64,000 bases of DNA from Saussurea involucrata (taxonomy: Eukaryota > Streptophyta > Magnoliopsida > Asterales > Asteraceae): positions 235,406,350 to 235,470,349 of the forward strand of contig CM066321.1 in NCBI GenBank assembly GCA_033807775.1. The letters are read 5' to 3'. The position numbers and the translations under genes were made by a program. Under the pieces are notes generated by a model. The model made no database searches, was not told the DNA's origin, and worked only from the letters and a program-made list of their open reading frames with translations. Below, piece by piece: positions 33,035-43,490 of this stretch (position 1 is the stretch's first letter; every line of letters begins with the position of its first letter).

Positions 33035-34123
33035 TCAAGTGTTACTAGCTTTAGCAGGTTTGCTAGCGAAAAGATGAGGATACTTATGCATCATGTAATC
33101 CTCTCGTTCCCATGTGTACTCAGGCCCACGCCTTGTGTTCCAATGGACTTTTACTATCGGAATCTTGCTTCGCTTCAGACGCTTGACCTCCCTATCAAGT
33201 ATCTCAATTGGTTCCTCTATGATGTGCAACTTATCGTTGATTTGGACTTCTTCCAAAGGCACGGTTACTGCTTCGTCAGCTAAACATTTCTTCAAGTTTG
33301 ACACATGAAAAGTGTTGTGAATAGCACTTAGCTCCATTGGCAATTCCAGCTTATAAGCTACTGGTCCAATTCTTTCCGTGACCTTGAATGGTCCAACATA
33401 CCGTGGACTCAACTTTCCTCTTTTCCCAAACCGGACTGTTCCCTTCCAAGGGGATACTTTTAGAAAAACTCTATCTCCGACTTGGAATTCTAAAGGTTTC
33501 CTTCGATTGTCCGCATAGCTCTTCTGAAGATCTTGAGCTGCTTTAAGCCTATCTCTGATAATTGAAATCTTGTCAGTGGTTTCTTGAACAATATCCGGAC
33601 TAGATAGATGACTATCTCCAATCTCCAACCAACAAAGAGGTGTTCGACACTTGCGTCCATACAGAGCTTCATATGGCGCACACTGAATACTAGTGTGATA
33701 GCTATTGTTGTAGGAAAACTCAACTAACGACAAGTGGTTATCCCAACTTCCTCCAAAATCTATCACACAGGCCCAAAGCATGTCCTCCAGTGTCTGAATG
33801 GTTCGTTCACTCTGACCATCCGTTTGAGGATGATAGGCCGTGCTCAAATTCAATTGCGTACCTAACGCTTTTCGAAGTGACTGCCAAAATCGAGATGTGA
33901 AGCGGCTATCTCTATCTGATATGATGGAAAATGGGACTCCATGTCGCGTGACGATTTCCTTGATATAGATTTGGGCAAGCTTCTCCATATTATAGTCTTC
34001 CCGAATAGGCAAGAAATGTGCAGACTTCGTAAATCGATCTACTATAACCCAAATCGAGTCGTGTCCTTTGGCAGTTCTTGGAAGTTTGGTTATGAAATCC
34101 ATAGTGATTTGCTCCCATTTCCA
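33035..34123 (-). pseudogene. Element F integrase core and chromodomain-like C-terminus
   Basis: Open from the stop at 34124-34126 to 33035. It shows the retroviral-type integrase core (MDFITKLP, IVDRFTKSAHF, ISDRDSRFTS, TDGQSERT with the last Glu), the GPF/Y-like RYVGPF segment and, at the end, EPIEILDREVKRLKRSKIP..VHW..GPEYTWERE, typical of the chromodomain-related end of chromovirus integrases (family knowledge). In family terms such modules steer insertion to chromatin marks. The upstream in-frame TAG separates it from the rest of pol. Confidence 0.88.
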
Positions 34124-35308
34124 CTATGGAATCTCTGGTTGTTGCAACAATCCTGATGGCTTTTGATAAACAGCCTTGACCTTTGAGCAAGTTATGCATT
34201 TCCCTACATATATGGCAAGATCCTTCTTCATTGCTGGCCACCAATAGTACTCCCTTAAATCCTTGTACATCTTATCTGCTCCTGGGTGAATTGAGTACTT
34301 AGATTTATGAGCCTCCTCCAAAATCATTTCCCGTAGGTTGTCAGCCTTTGGGATCCATACTCTGCCCTTAAAGTAACGTACTCTATCAATCTTAGTTTCA
34401 AATCTAGCCTCTAAACCTTGAAGAGTCTCGTTTTTCAGGTTTTCAGACTTCATTTCTTCGACTTGAGCTTCAAAAATTAGGGTTTTCAAACTTGTTTGAA
34501 CCATCGCTCCTAATGCTCGGACTCGTGAAGGTTTTACCCTTTCTTTCCTACTCAGGGCATCGGCTACCACATTGGCCTTACCTGGGTGGTAACGTATCTC
34601 ACAATCGTAGTCGCTGAGCAGTTCTACCCATCTTCTTTGCCTCATATTAAGCATCTTTTGATCAAAGATGTGTTGAAGACTCTTGTGATCAGTGAAAATA
34701 GTGCACTTGGTACCATATAGATAATGTCTCCATATCTTTAGAGCGAATACCACAGCTCCGAGATCCAAATCGTGCGTGGTATAGTTCATCTCATGTACTT
34801 TTAATTGTCTCGAGGCATATGCTATCACCTTATTGTTTTGCATCAATACGCAACCTAATCCCTGATGTGATGCGTCACAATACACAACAAAATTTTCCGT
34901 TCCTTCAGGTAAAGCTAAAATCGGTGCATGGCACAACTTTTTCTTCAAAAGTTGAAACGCTTCTTCTTGTGAAACTCCCCAAACGAATTTTCTATCCTTT
35001 TGGGTTAACTCGGTGAGGGGTTTAGCAATCCTAGAGAAATTCTCGATGAAACGCCGATAATATCCTGCCAAACCTAGAAATTGGCGAATTTCCGTTGGAG
35101 TCCTTGGGGCTTCCCATTTCCTAATGGATTCCACTTTAGCCGGGTCCACGTGAATCCCTTTTTCTCCAATCGCGTGACCTAAGAAATGTACTTCCCGAAT
35201 CCAAAATTCACACATAGAGAATTTGGCATACAGTTTCTGCTCCTTGAGAAGTTCTAGAATCACTTTTAGATGCTGCTTGTGATCTTTCTCACTCTGAGAA
35301 TAGATCAA
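34124..35308 (-). pseudogene. Element F RT thumb, RNase H and integrase zinc region
   Basis: In frame with the piece upstream but separated by a TAA at 35309-35311. It contains the end of RT (LGHAIGEKG, GLAGYYRRFIENFS), RNase H (YCDASHQGLGCVLMQ, YASRQLK, FTDHKSLQH, ADALSRK) and the integrase HHCC-type zinc segment (HPGADKMYKDLREYYWWP, CITCSKVKA). It ends at an in-frame TAG (34124-34126). Confidence 0.88.
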
Positions 35309-36094
35309 TTAATCATCGATGAATACAATCACAAACTTATCAAGGTATGGCCTACATACTCTATTCATTAGATCCATAAACACAGCTGGCGCGTTCGTCA
35401 ATCCAAAAGGCATAACTAAAAACTCGTAGTGTCCATAGCGAGTTCTAAAAGCTATTTTAGGAATGTCTTCCTCTCGGACTCTTAACTGATGATATCCCGA
35501 TCGAAGATCAATCTTCGAGAAGTAAGTTGCACCCTGCAACTGGTCGAACAAATCGTCTATTCGAGGAAGAGGATATCGGTTCTTGATTGTTATCTTATTT
35601 AGTTCCCTATAATCGATACACATTCGAAACGATCCATCCTTCCTCTTGACGAAGAGAATCGGGGCTCCCCAGGGTGATGAACTTGGTCGAATGAATCCTT
35701 TATCCAGAAGTTCCTGAAGTTGATTCGACAACTCCTGCATTTCGGCAGGTGCTAAACGATATGGGGCCTTGGCTATAGGTGCCGCTCCGGGTATAAGGTC
35801 AATCTGAAATTCGACTTGTCTACACGGAAGAAGTCCAGGCAAATCGTTTGGAAACACTTCTGGGTGATCTTTCACCATAGGAATATCTTGGACTCGCCTC
35901 TCTTCGGACTTCTTCTCTACCATGTGTGCCAAAAATGTAACACACTTCTTTTTCAAATACTTATGGACCTTCATACATGACACTATCTTTAGTCTCCTTC
36001 CAGCTCTATCTCCTTGGACAACAAGGGTTTCTCCGCCTTGTAATGGTAACTTGACAGTCTTTTCAAAACAACTAATCTCTGCTCGATTCTTAGA
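35309..36094 (-). pseudogene. Element F reverse transcriptase palm and fingers
   Basis: Gypsy RT motifs are present: FPNDLPGLLP, PYRLAPAEMQEL, SPWGAPILFVKRKDGSFRMC, NRYPLPRIDDLFDQL, FSKIDLRSGYHQLR, FGLTNAPAVFMDLMN. It ends in VFIDD, the catalytic double Asp, with a TAA as the next codon. It is joined in frame to the protease segment through a TGA at 36095-36097. Confidence 0.9.
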
Positions 36095-36937
36095 TCACCA
36101 ATCCATGCCTATCACTACATCGAAACTCCCCAATTCAATTGGAATAAGATCAACACTAAATAGCTTATCAGCTAAGTTCAAAGTACAACCTAAGATTACA
36201 TCCTTGGCTTCTAACTCATATCCATTAGCAACCTCAATAATATAAGCATTCGACATTTTCTTAGATTCTAGATTGATCAAAGGCCTAAATTCTAACGAAA
36301 CAAAGCTCTTATCGGCACCAGTGTCAAATAATATTGACGCGTAATAATCGTTTAGGAGGAATGTACCTGTCACTACATTGGGGTCTCGGCGTGCTTCTTC
36401 TGCTCCTAAAACAAACGCCCGTCCTCGAGCTTGTCCTCCTTGGTTTCCCTGATTGGCTTGCCTTGCCTGGTACCCAGCGTTGTTATTGATTGGTCCTCTA
36501 TTTAACTTTGGGCACACATTCCGGAAGTGGTCCGGACTTTCGCACTCATAACATGCCCTTCCTTCAACCTTTACATTCTTTCCCGTCTTGCAGTACCGAG
36601 CAAAATGACCCTTTTGCTTACATATGCCACAAATGAGACAGGCTCCCTCATGATGCAAGTTGCATTGGTTGCACTTCGGGTGGGGTCCACTGTTTCGCCC
36701 TGATTCCTTAGCATTCATCCCAAAATTCCTTACTACTTTCTTATTCCTACTTGAACTACTTCCAATCGCCTTTCCTGACTGACTCTCTGGCCTTCTCTTA
36801 CTACAGAGACCTTTCTGAGTCAGAGTTCCTACCCTGACCGCATCATGAGTCAAACTAGTTGCTAATGCCACTGCGGCTTGGATCGTGGTCGGACTTGCTG
36901 ACTTAACCATCCCTCGGATCTCTGGGGCCAATCCATA
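36095..36937 (-). pseudogene. Element F gag zinc knuckles and aspartic protease
   Basis: Two CCHC knuckles (CGICKQKGHFARYC and CYECESPDHFRNVC) are followed by a protease with LFDTGADKSFVS and ending FDVVIGMDW. The frame is bounded by in-frame stops, TAG at 36938-36940 upstream and TGA at 36095-36097 downstream. Confidence 0.88.
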
Positions 36938-37553
36938 CTAATATCGGTCGATCTGTTTGCTCTCCGGGGTAACCATGTGGGGCGCTAACTTTGCAATTTC
37001 GTGAAAACGAGCGGTGTATCGATCTATCCCCGAACCAACCATGGTAAGATCCCAAAGTTCAGCCTCCAATTTCTGAACTTCGCTCTTGGGACAGTATTCG
37101 TTAATGAGTAATTCCTTAAACTTAGTCCAGGACAGCTTGTAAGCTTCCTCCCTTCCACGGGTTTGGACTTGAATGTTCCACCAAGTCAACGCTCGCTTCT
37201 GGAATTGGCAGGCCGCATATTCCACCATGCGATCCTCTGAGCACTTACTGATATGGAGTAACGACTCCATGCTATCAAACCATGAAAGTAATCCTGTAGC
37301 ACCCTCGGTTCCGTGAAATTCCTTAGGCTTGCAAGTCATGAATGTCTTAGCTGCATCCCCTACTATCATGAACATCATTGGGAATTCCTCCTCCCACATT
37401 GACATTCCTATGACGCTCATTGATGCCCGCGGTGACTTGGGTTACGATGTCGGGTATCGCCTCTTGGATACGTTGAGCTATGATCTGGGCAATATCGGGG
37501 TTTTGATCATCAAGATTTTCTCCCGTGCGACGTGTGGATCTTCTTGGTGGCAT
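36938..37553 (-). pseudogene. Element F gag N-terminal and core region
   Basis: It starts MPPRRSTRR at 37553, continues through an Ile/Gln-rich helix region, changes frame near 37350-37380, and continues with TFMTCKPKEFHGTEGATGL, SMESLLHISKCSED and FKELLINEYCPKSE, a typical gypsy gag (retrotransposon gag domain). It ends at a TAG (36938-36940). At least one indel and one stop make it non-functional. Confidence 0.85.
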
Positions 37554-37859
37554 TTTTCTAAAACACATTTGCAAATATCGATTTGGTTAAAATTTTGAGT
37601 AGATAAAGTCGGATGTTTTGTAAAGAATACGTTTGTAATTTCGAAATATTGGAAATAAATAAAAAGAATATATGTCGCATGTTCGACACATATGTAATTA
37701 AAATGCGAAATTGCCTTTTCATTAAGGTCGTTGATAATAGCCGTTGATACAAAATTTCTGATGTGCATCATACATCAGTATAGAATTACAAACTGAAATA
37801 CAAGGTTGAAACAGCTAGAAATAAAAAAAATTCGTTTTCTAAATCTTCCACCATCCACG

Positions 37860-38456
37860 TCAATATCCGCCCCGATACACTTCAATCAAAACCCACAAGA
37901 CCAATAACGTCAGTAGCATCACTACTACTATGCACACTATCTCGGCCCGTAAAGCTATCCTACGAGCTATTCTCGCTCCGTTTAGGGCGTCAGACGACAT
38001 GTTGGTCAAAAGGTGACTTAACTCTGCTAGCTCCGTTAGGACTTGACTCTGGTGACTGACCCTCATTTGACATCTGTGCAAATCCGCTGTCACAGCCCTA
38101 AGGTGATGCTCTTCGGCCCAGATCATGCCAGACGTACGACCAATAGGCACTCCTTCGATAACTCGCGAGGGTTCCGGCGCCTCTTGCCGATCGAACCTCA
38201 AACTCACTAGTCTAGGTATAGGAACGCTTTTCCTAGCGGTTAGTCTCGTGCGTGGCCCTCTAGAGTTTGGTTGTATCACTATAGGAGTGGGTTGCGGTGG
38301 AACCACAATCGGGGGTATCCTCGGTCCATCATACGGGTCTTGTTCGCCTTCCGATGATCGCTCGCTCGACGGCGTGTAGGAGGGTTGAGAGTGTGATGAT
38401 GATGATGACGACATAGTGGTGCTGAAGTAAGAGTGTATAACATTACTATCACGCAA
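37860..38456 (-). CDS. Element F small ORF upstream of gag with a C-terminal membrane segment
   Basis: 198 codons in the leader between primer site and gag, on the sense strand. A likely start is the internal Met before the Ser run (MSSSSSSHS). The N-terminal half is Ser/Pro-rich and disordered-looking, with RGPRTRLTARKSVPIP. The middle is a likely helix (LTELAELSHLL). The last 25 residues hold a strongly hydrophobic stretch (IVCIVVVMLLTLLVLWVLI) ending EVYRGGY, so a tail-anchored membrane protein is predicted. I do not recognise the family. It is open while gag-pol is broken five times, although its shorter length may explain that. Some gypsy lineages have an extra ORF before gag, but a tail anchor there is unusual to my knowledge. 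Confidence 0.6.
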   Translation of the reverse strand: MRDSNVIHSYFSTTMSSSSSSHSQPSYTPSSERSSEGEQDPYDGPRIPPIVVPPQPTPIVIQPNSRGPRTRLTARKSVPIPRLVSLRFDRQEAPEPSRVIEGVPIGRTSGMIWAEEHHLRAVTADLHRCQMRVSHQSQVLTELAELSHLLTNMSSDALNGARIARRIALRAEIVCIVVVMLLTLLVLWVLIEVYRGGY

Positions 38457-38757
38457 ATGTAAAGGCTAGGCGCACTATACTATTGCATACTATAGGCAAT
38501 AACTACGCTCATACTAGGCATACAACGTGAATCATCAAGTGCGAAAAACACACATATTCCTAGTATATCCATTTCCGGTCTCACATTACTCTTTCTTTAA
38601 TTAAACATAGGTGACCAGGCTTTGTTTAATTAAAGACCGATGATGCAATACTCGAATTAGTTATACTAGCAACATGTTTAGTAATTTAAGTGTTCTTTCC
38701 CCGTGTTTGGTTATAGTTGCAGTTTTCCAAAGGAAAACCGGTATTCTCTATAACCTT
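38457..38757 (-). other. Element F 5' leader
   Basis: Non-coding stretch between the primer site and the small ORF. An inverted pair TTTAATTAAACATAGG / CTTTGTTTAATTAAAG occurs at 38596-38635 and could fold as a leader hairpin. Confidence 0.5.
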
Positions 38758-38771
38758 TGGCTCTGATACCA
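38758..38771 (-). other. Element F primer binding site
   Basis: On the - strand TGGTATCAGAGCCA, complementary to initiator tRNA-Met, four bases after the 5' LTR end. Confidence 0.9.
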
Positions 38772-38775
38772 AGTA

Positions 38776-41704
38776 TGTCACACCCCGCTAAAGCGGAAAC
38801 ACGGGATGTGCAGCTCAAGTTTCATAGCAAGAGTTACAGGATTACACCAACCATCAAAATACATTCAAAAGATGAAGACATTGTCTTTTACAATCGTTTT
38901 TCAAAAGGGGAAATGACATAATTAAAAGATAATGAAGAAAGCTTCATCACGTGTAGCCTTCCTAGATCCCAACCTTAAAGACGTTCTCCTGAAAAGCATG
39001 TTATTGAAAAGGTCAACTAATGCACTAGTTGGTGAGATCACATGTTTAATGAGTACAACATTGTTTATCATAGCAAACTAGTTTAAATCCGCACAAGTGG
39101 ATAAGGCAACCGGTTATGAAAACACTTGCTCATGGAAATAGTATGTATTATGTTTAAGTAGTGAGCCCGTTACCCGACCTATATGACAGCCGCCCCAACG
39201 CATGTTCTATCGCCAACAATGCGCACAAACAACAATAATTATGCACTCAAACAAGCGCGACTTGTGAGTGGGGTGTCAACCAAATAGCGCTATCCATAAT
39301 TACCAACGGCTCACACTCGTGAGTTAAACGGGTAACGTAGAGTCAAATGGGGACTTACGTACAATAGAGATAAGCTCAAAAACATACAACATGCGTAACC
39401 TCTACATACCATAGAGCTTAAAAGAGTATAACAAAGTTTACATTTTCAAGAAAACGAGTTAACCAGTGCGTAAAGTAGTTGTAATAACGACATGCTTTTC
39501 ACCCCAAATATGTAAAACATTGAAAAAGGGGTTGTGATAACTCACTTGATAAGCGATAGAATCCGGGAATCTCCCACAAGTACTTCGAGATGATCCTACT
39601 TCAAACCTATGAACGTAAGGTCACTAGTGAGTTTTTAATTTCGAAGGTTCGGTACTAACTATCCAAATCGTCATAAAATGCCTTTATTGTGATTTAAATA
39701 TTATAAATCGTATGGAGTTACCAACATTTGTAATCGTAACATAAGTATGCTTCATTCTTGTTAGATTAAAGTTACCACAATTTCGTCACAATAAGTAACG
39801 AAAAGGGTCCAAAGACTTTATATATAGTATATAAATATGTATACCGAAATTTTATCATAAAAATAATAAAAAGGGTTCAAAATGTAAAGATGAAGTATTT
39901 AAAGTGCATAACTTTATAAATGTATTGTACATATATATATTTATACATACCAAAATTTCATCATAATAATGATGAAAATGGTTTAAAGTATATAAATTGC
40001 ATAATTATATGAATATATATAGTATATATTATTCCATAATTTCATCATAATATGATGAAATGGGATCAAGAGTATATAAAATGCATAAATATATAAATAT
40101 ATAGTGCACATATATATATATTCCACAATTTCATCATAAAATGATGAAATGGGATCAAGAGTTAACTTTCAATCATAACAAGAAAATTGTCCTTTGTTGT
40201 CCAAATTTTGGCGTCACTTTGTGTCCATTTTTGGATAACTTCGAGGTATAGTTAGGTCAAGATATTTTATGTCCAAGTGGTTTAATGAGTTAGGAAACTT
40301 TTGGCATAAGTTTCATAATTTTTAGAAGTGTTTAAGTACGTGAAAAAACACTTGACGTAAAACTCGACAGAAAACGTTGCTGTTTGCGCACTGCTTTTGT
40401 GAAGACTGTTTGGTAGACGAAATATTTGCGTTTTTGAGTGAAACCACTTGGGTTTGAATCCTAATACATAAAAATAATTTCCAGAAAAAGAATTACTTAA
40501 TTTGGAGTAGTATTGAGTGAGATATGACCTTTTGAAAAGAGGTGTGGAATCTGACAGCAAGCTATCCAAACCACCCTTTGTGCATGTGCACCTATATTGA
40601 CTTATTACCAAAAATTCCTATTCCTTTGCATGCAAAATACGATTTGACTCATCCCCATACATTTATTTTCAGTTCCAAAACATGTTTTTGAGCCATTTAA
40701 ACTACATGCAAGTTTACCCATCATCTCATCTTTTATAAATCTTGAAAATGGTTCTTTTTGGTGTTTATGTCAAGATCTTCATCATGTATCATAAAATTGT
40801 GTATTTTTAGCTCATGCATGTTGGTTAAAACATGTTTTTAATGGTTTTAAAGATCCACTCATGAAACCTTTGAATCAAAAGGTATGGATATTTCAAGAAA
40901 ACTACATGCATGTGTTTAAAAGTTCATCTTTGATCTTAACATGGGTTTGATTATGGACTCACCACCTTTTTACTAACATGCAAGTGTTATAGTGGTAAAT
41001 CTACAAACAATAAGATGTGTAAAGATGATTTTTAACAATATTAAAGAAATGTAGAAGAAGGTGATGAACATTCATAAGAAAATGCAAGAAATGAAAATTT
41101 AGACAAAAGAGAGTGTGTGGATTTCATCCAATACACTTGTATTTACCTTGAACACTTTTATCTCTTTGAAGAAAGGTGTTTAGAGGCTGAATTTGTGGAT
41201 GAAGGTGGATGAAGATTTGATGAAGATGGAGAGAGAAATAAGAGAGAATTCTTGTGTGAGAATTTAGAGAGAAAATGAAATGTTTTGTAAATGAATTGTG
41301 ATAGCCAAAAGAAATACATAAAGAGTAGAGGGGGGGGGGGGGTGGTGTGGTGTGATGCAATAATAATGTCTAATCTTGTCTTTTTGATTTATTTAAAACA
41401 CAAGTATTTTCTCATAAATTATAAATAGCAAAGTAATTATATAAAAGTAAAGTATTTATATAATTAGTTTGAAAATAGATCAAGTTGTTAATTATATAAT
41501 ACTTGTGGTACAATTGTAGCTTAAGTTGGCATTTTATGAGATTTATGGATAATTTCCTAAATCAAGGGGTTCCTAGGCAAAATTTCTCAAATTTTCCTAC
41601 CGTACCGAGTTTACTGCTAAAATCGCACTGTGTGAAGTATGACATGAATAATTGAAATATCCAGTGCAGTTCTAACCTGAGGTGTAAATTTGACAGGTGT
41701 CACA
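38776..41704 (-). repeat. Element F 5' LTR
   Basis: 2929 bp, complete, TGTGACACC...GGTGTGACA on the - strand. It lacks the 45 bp duplication of the other copy, has one poly-G run (41330-41341), and has an insertion of about 20 bp relative to the other LTR near 40577-40600. No ORF of note. Confidence 0.93.
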
Positions 41705-42086
41705 TTTAGCCACTATTTTCTGATTTTGGAGCAACCTAACCTCTCTCCCCCTGCGATTTTTGTGGTTGGTAAGAAGTTCTCAAGTGGTTCTAGACACCAA
41801 GTACTCATATTTTTCTCCTAGGGTTTGGTTTTTCTAAGAAAAACCAACAAGGTGAGTTCATCTATACCTTCCTACTCATTATGTGCTTAATCTTTAAAGC
41901 TTTCACATATTTATCTCCTATTTGTTAGTATCTTTTGGATTTATGAGGAATAACCTAAAAACCCATCTATGGGAAGTTTTAGGGTTTTGGTTCTTTTTTA
42001 AGATGATTGTATGAAAGAATAAATGTCAATTGATGTTGTAGATATGGTTCTTGAATATGAGTTATACATCACTCCATTTTAAGAGT

Positions 42087-42106
42087 TTTAGGGTTTAGGG
42101 TTTAGG
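42087..42106 (+). repeat. Short plant telomere-type motif in J
   Basis: TTTAGGG TTTAGGG TTTAGG in an otherwise ordinary AT-rich stretch of J. Confidence 0.9.
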
Positions 42107-42310
42107 TAGGTCAAAATCTACGGTTTTGATGTACTAGGTATTATTGGGAAGAAATCATGCTTGATGGTTTCCTTGTGAAAGAAACATTGTAAAATGATAT
42201 TTGGTGAATTTTGAGGACTTACATCTCAATGGTAATATCTGGATAAGTCTAATTCTGGAAGTTAGCTTATTATTATAATGGTATTGAGCTCCCATCTTTG
42301 GGTGAACTAG

Positions 42311-42516
42311 ACTAAAGATCCGGTTTGGATTGATGTCTCCGTGGACTAAAGATTCGGCTTGGATTGATGTCACTAGACTAGAGATCCGATTTGGATTGAT
42401 GTCTCTGTTGACTACATATCCGATTTGGATTGATGTCTCCATTGACTAAAGATCCGGTTTGGATTGATGTCACTTGACTAAAGACCCGATTTGGGTTGAT
42501 GTCTCGATAGGCTAAA
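42311..42516 (+). repeat. Tandem array with a 100 bp higher-order unit in J
   Basis: Six units around ACTAAAGATCCGGTTTGGAT start at 42311, 42345, 42377, 42411, 42445 and 42477, with the next at 42511. Periods are 34, 32, 34, 34, 32 and 34 bp. This is two 100 bp blocks of three monomers, the short monomer always ending GTCACT(A/T)G. It is cut by B2. Confidence 0.9.
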
Positions 42517-42776
42517 TGTTGATCCAAACCCTCAGTGATTTGATAATGACCCTTTAGAAACACTTAGTGAAAATTGTAAGTAGACAATATGTATTAGAGT
42601 TTCACTATCGCTGATAAGTACTATGACTCTACAGTACCGCAGATAGGAACTCTCGCTCTTTAAGTTTAATATTCAGCGAACACTGTTCACCATAAAGCTC
42701 TGCGCCTGTTCAGTACTTTTGGTAATCGCTGATAGTTTAATTGTTTACTTATGATCCCTGAAGACAAGTTTCACGT
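42517..42776 (+). repeat. B2: 5' part of a B-family copia LTR
   Basis: It starts TGTTGATCCAAACCC as in B1 and matches the B1 LTR up to TTTCACGT, with more differences than between B1 and B'. It is interrupted by H2, whose target duplication would be CACGT (42772-42776). The rest of B2 should lie right of H2, outside the window. The left target copy of B2 would be CTAAA (42512-42516). Confidence 0.88.
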
Positions 42777-43019
42777 TGTAAAACCCAGAATCTAGCAATG
42801 ATATGTAGAGAGAAAATCTAGAGTGCACAAGGCATCCATGTATTGATCTTTAGAGAGTAAATAACAAATGCTACAAGTGTTACAATTGTTCTAGATTCAT
42901 ATCTAACTAAGAACTAGACATGCCTATTTATACCCATAACATACAAGGTATAAAGGCATTACGAACTAATACAGTACATTGACTTTACAGTAAGACTTGA
43001 ATACAATAATGCTCTAACA
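42777..43019 (-). repeat. Element H2 3' LTR
   Basis: 243 bp, TGTTAGAGC...TTTTACA on the - strand. The TATAAATAG box reads from 42932 to 42924. Similar to solo LTR H1. Confidence 0.92.
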
Positions 43020-43033
43020 ATCCCCCCCTTTGG
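43020..43033 (-). other. Element H2 polypurine tract
   Basis: On the - strand CCAAAGGGGGGGAT lies immediately before the 3' LTR. Confidence 0.85.
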
Positions 43034-43149
43034 ATTCAAGATTAAAAAAATATGACAGCAGTCTTCAGCTCTTTGTAAAGTCAATCTTCTCAAACAGACA
43101 CTTTATCGAACCATCTTCAAGTCTTGTTCTCATATAAACTTTCTCATTT

Positions 43150-43490
43150 TAAAATGATCCGAAACCATCAAATTGGATGTAGGCAGATTCGAAACCATAA
43201 GGATTCGGATGCAAGAGGGTGCGATGCCATCCATTTTGAATCAATAAGGGTTCGAAACCATGGGGATTCGAATCAATAAGGATTCAAAACCATGGGATTC
43301 GAATCAAGAAGGGTGCGAAACCATATGCATTCGGATCAGTTGGATGCGAAACCATGTCGATTTGGATGAAGTTGAATACGAAACCAACGGATGTCGGATC
43401 AAGTTGGATACGAAACCATGGAAGTCGTATCAATAAGGATTCGAAACCATGAGGATTCGTACCAAGGCAAGTGCGAAACCATACTAATTT
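43150..43490 (-). repeat. 31 bp-phased GAAACC/TTCGAA array near the H2 3' end
   Basis: GAAACC words (mostly CGAAACC) fall at about 43161, 43191, 43223, 43254, 43286, 43317, 43348, 43380, 43412, 43443 and 43475. Steps are 30-32 bp with a mean of 31.4, and the sequence between units varies more than the word. GATTCG words sit between. Confidence 0.88.

Larger units (their letters stand above)
30053..41704 (-). mobile_element. Element F: Ty3/gypsy chromovirus-like retrotransposon, defective
   Basis: 11.65 kb on the - strand, flanked by TTTAG (30048-30052 and 41705-41709). Order on the - strand: 5' LTR (41704-38776), tRNA-iMet primer site, a small ORF, gag, protease, RT, RNase H, integrase with a chromodomain-like end, 3' LTR (32971-30053). 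The coding region has one frameshift and four in-frame stops. The polypurine tract and first bases of the 3' LTR are missing. Domain order and the C-terminal module suggest the Tekay/Del group (inference). Confidence 0.93.
29667..42516 (+). repeat. LTR J (gypsy type), split by element F and cut by B2
   Basis: TGTAAGACCCGGAAATTT at 29667 resembles the sense start of D (TGTAACACCCGG). The segment runs to 30052, is interrupted by F, and resumes at 41710 until B2 starts at 42517. Its 3' end is not in the window, so part of the segment could be internal leader. It has a GC-rich block (29790-30000) followed by CCTATAAAAAC at 30024, a perfect hairpin GGTTTTTCTAAGAAAAACC at 41827 and a donor-like AAG/GTGAGT at 41851. 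Short frames in the GC block have no support as genes. Confidence 0.5.

Noticed and set aside
42087..42106. Chromosome end or telomere remnant
   Set aside because: Fewer than three repeats, inside an LTR-like sequence with no subtelomeric context.
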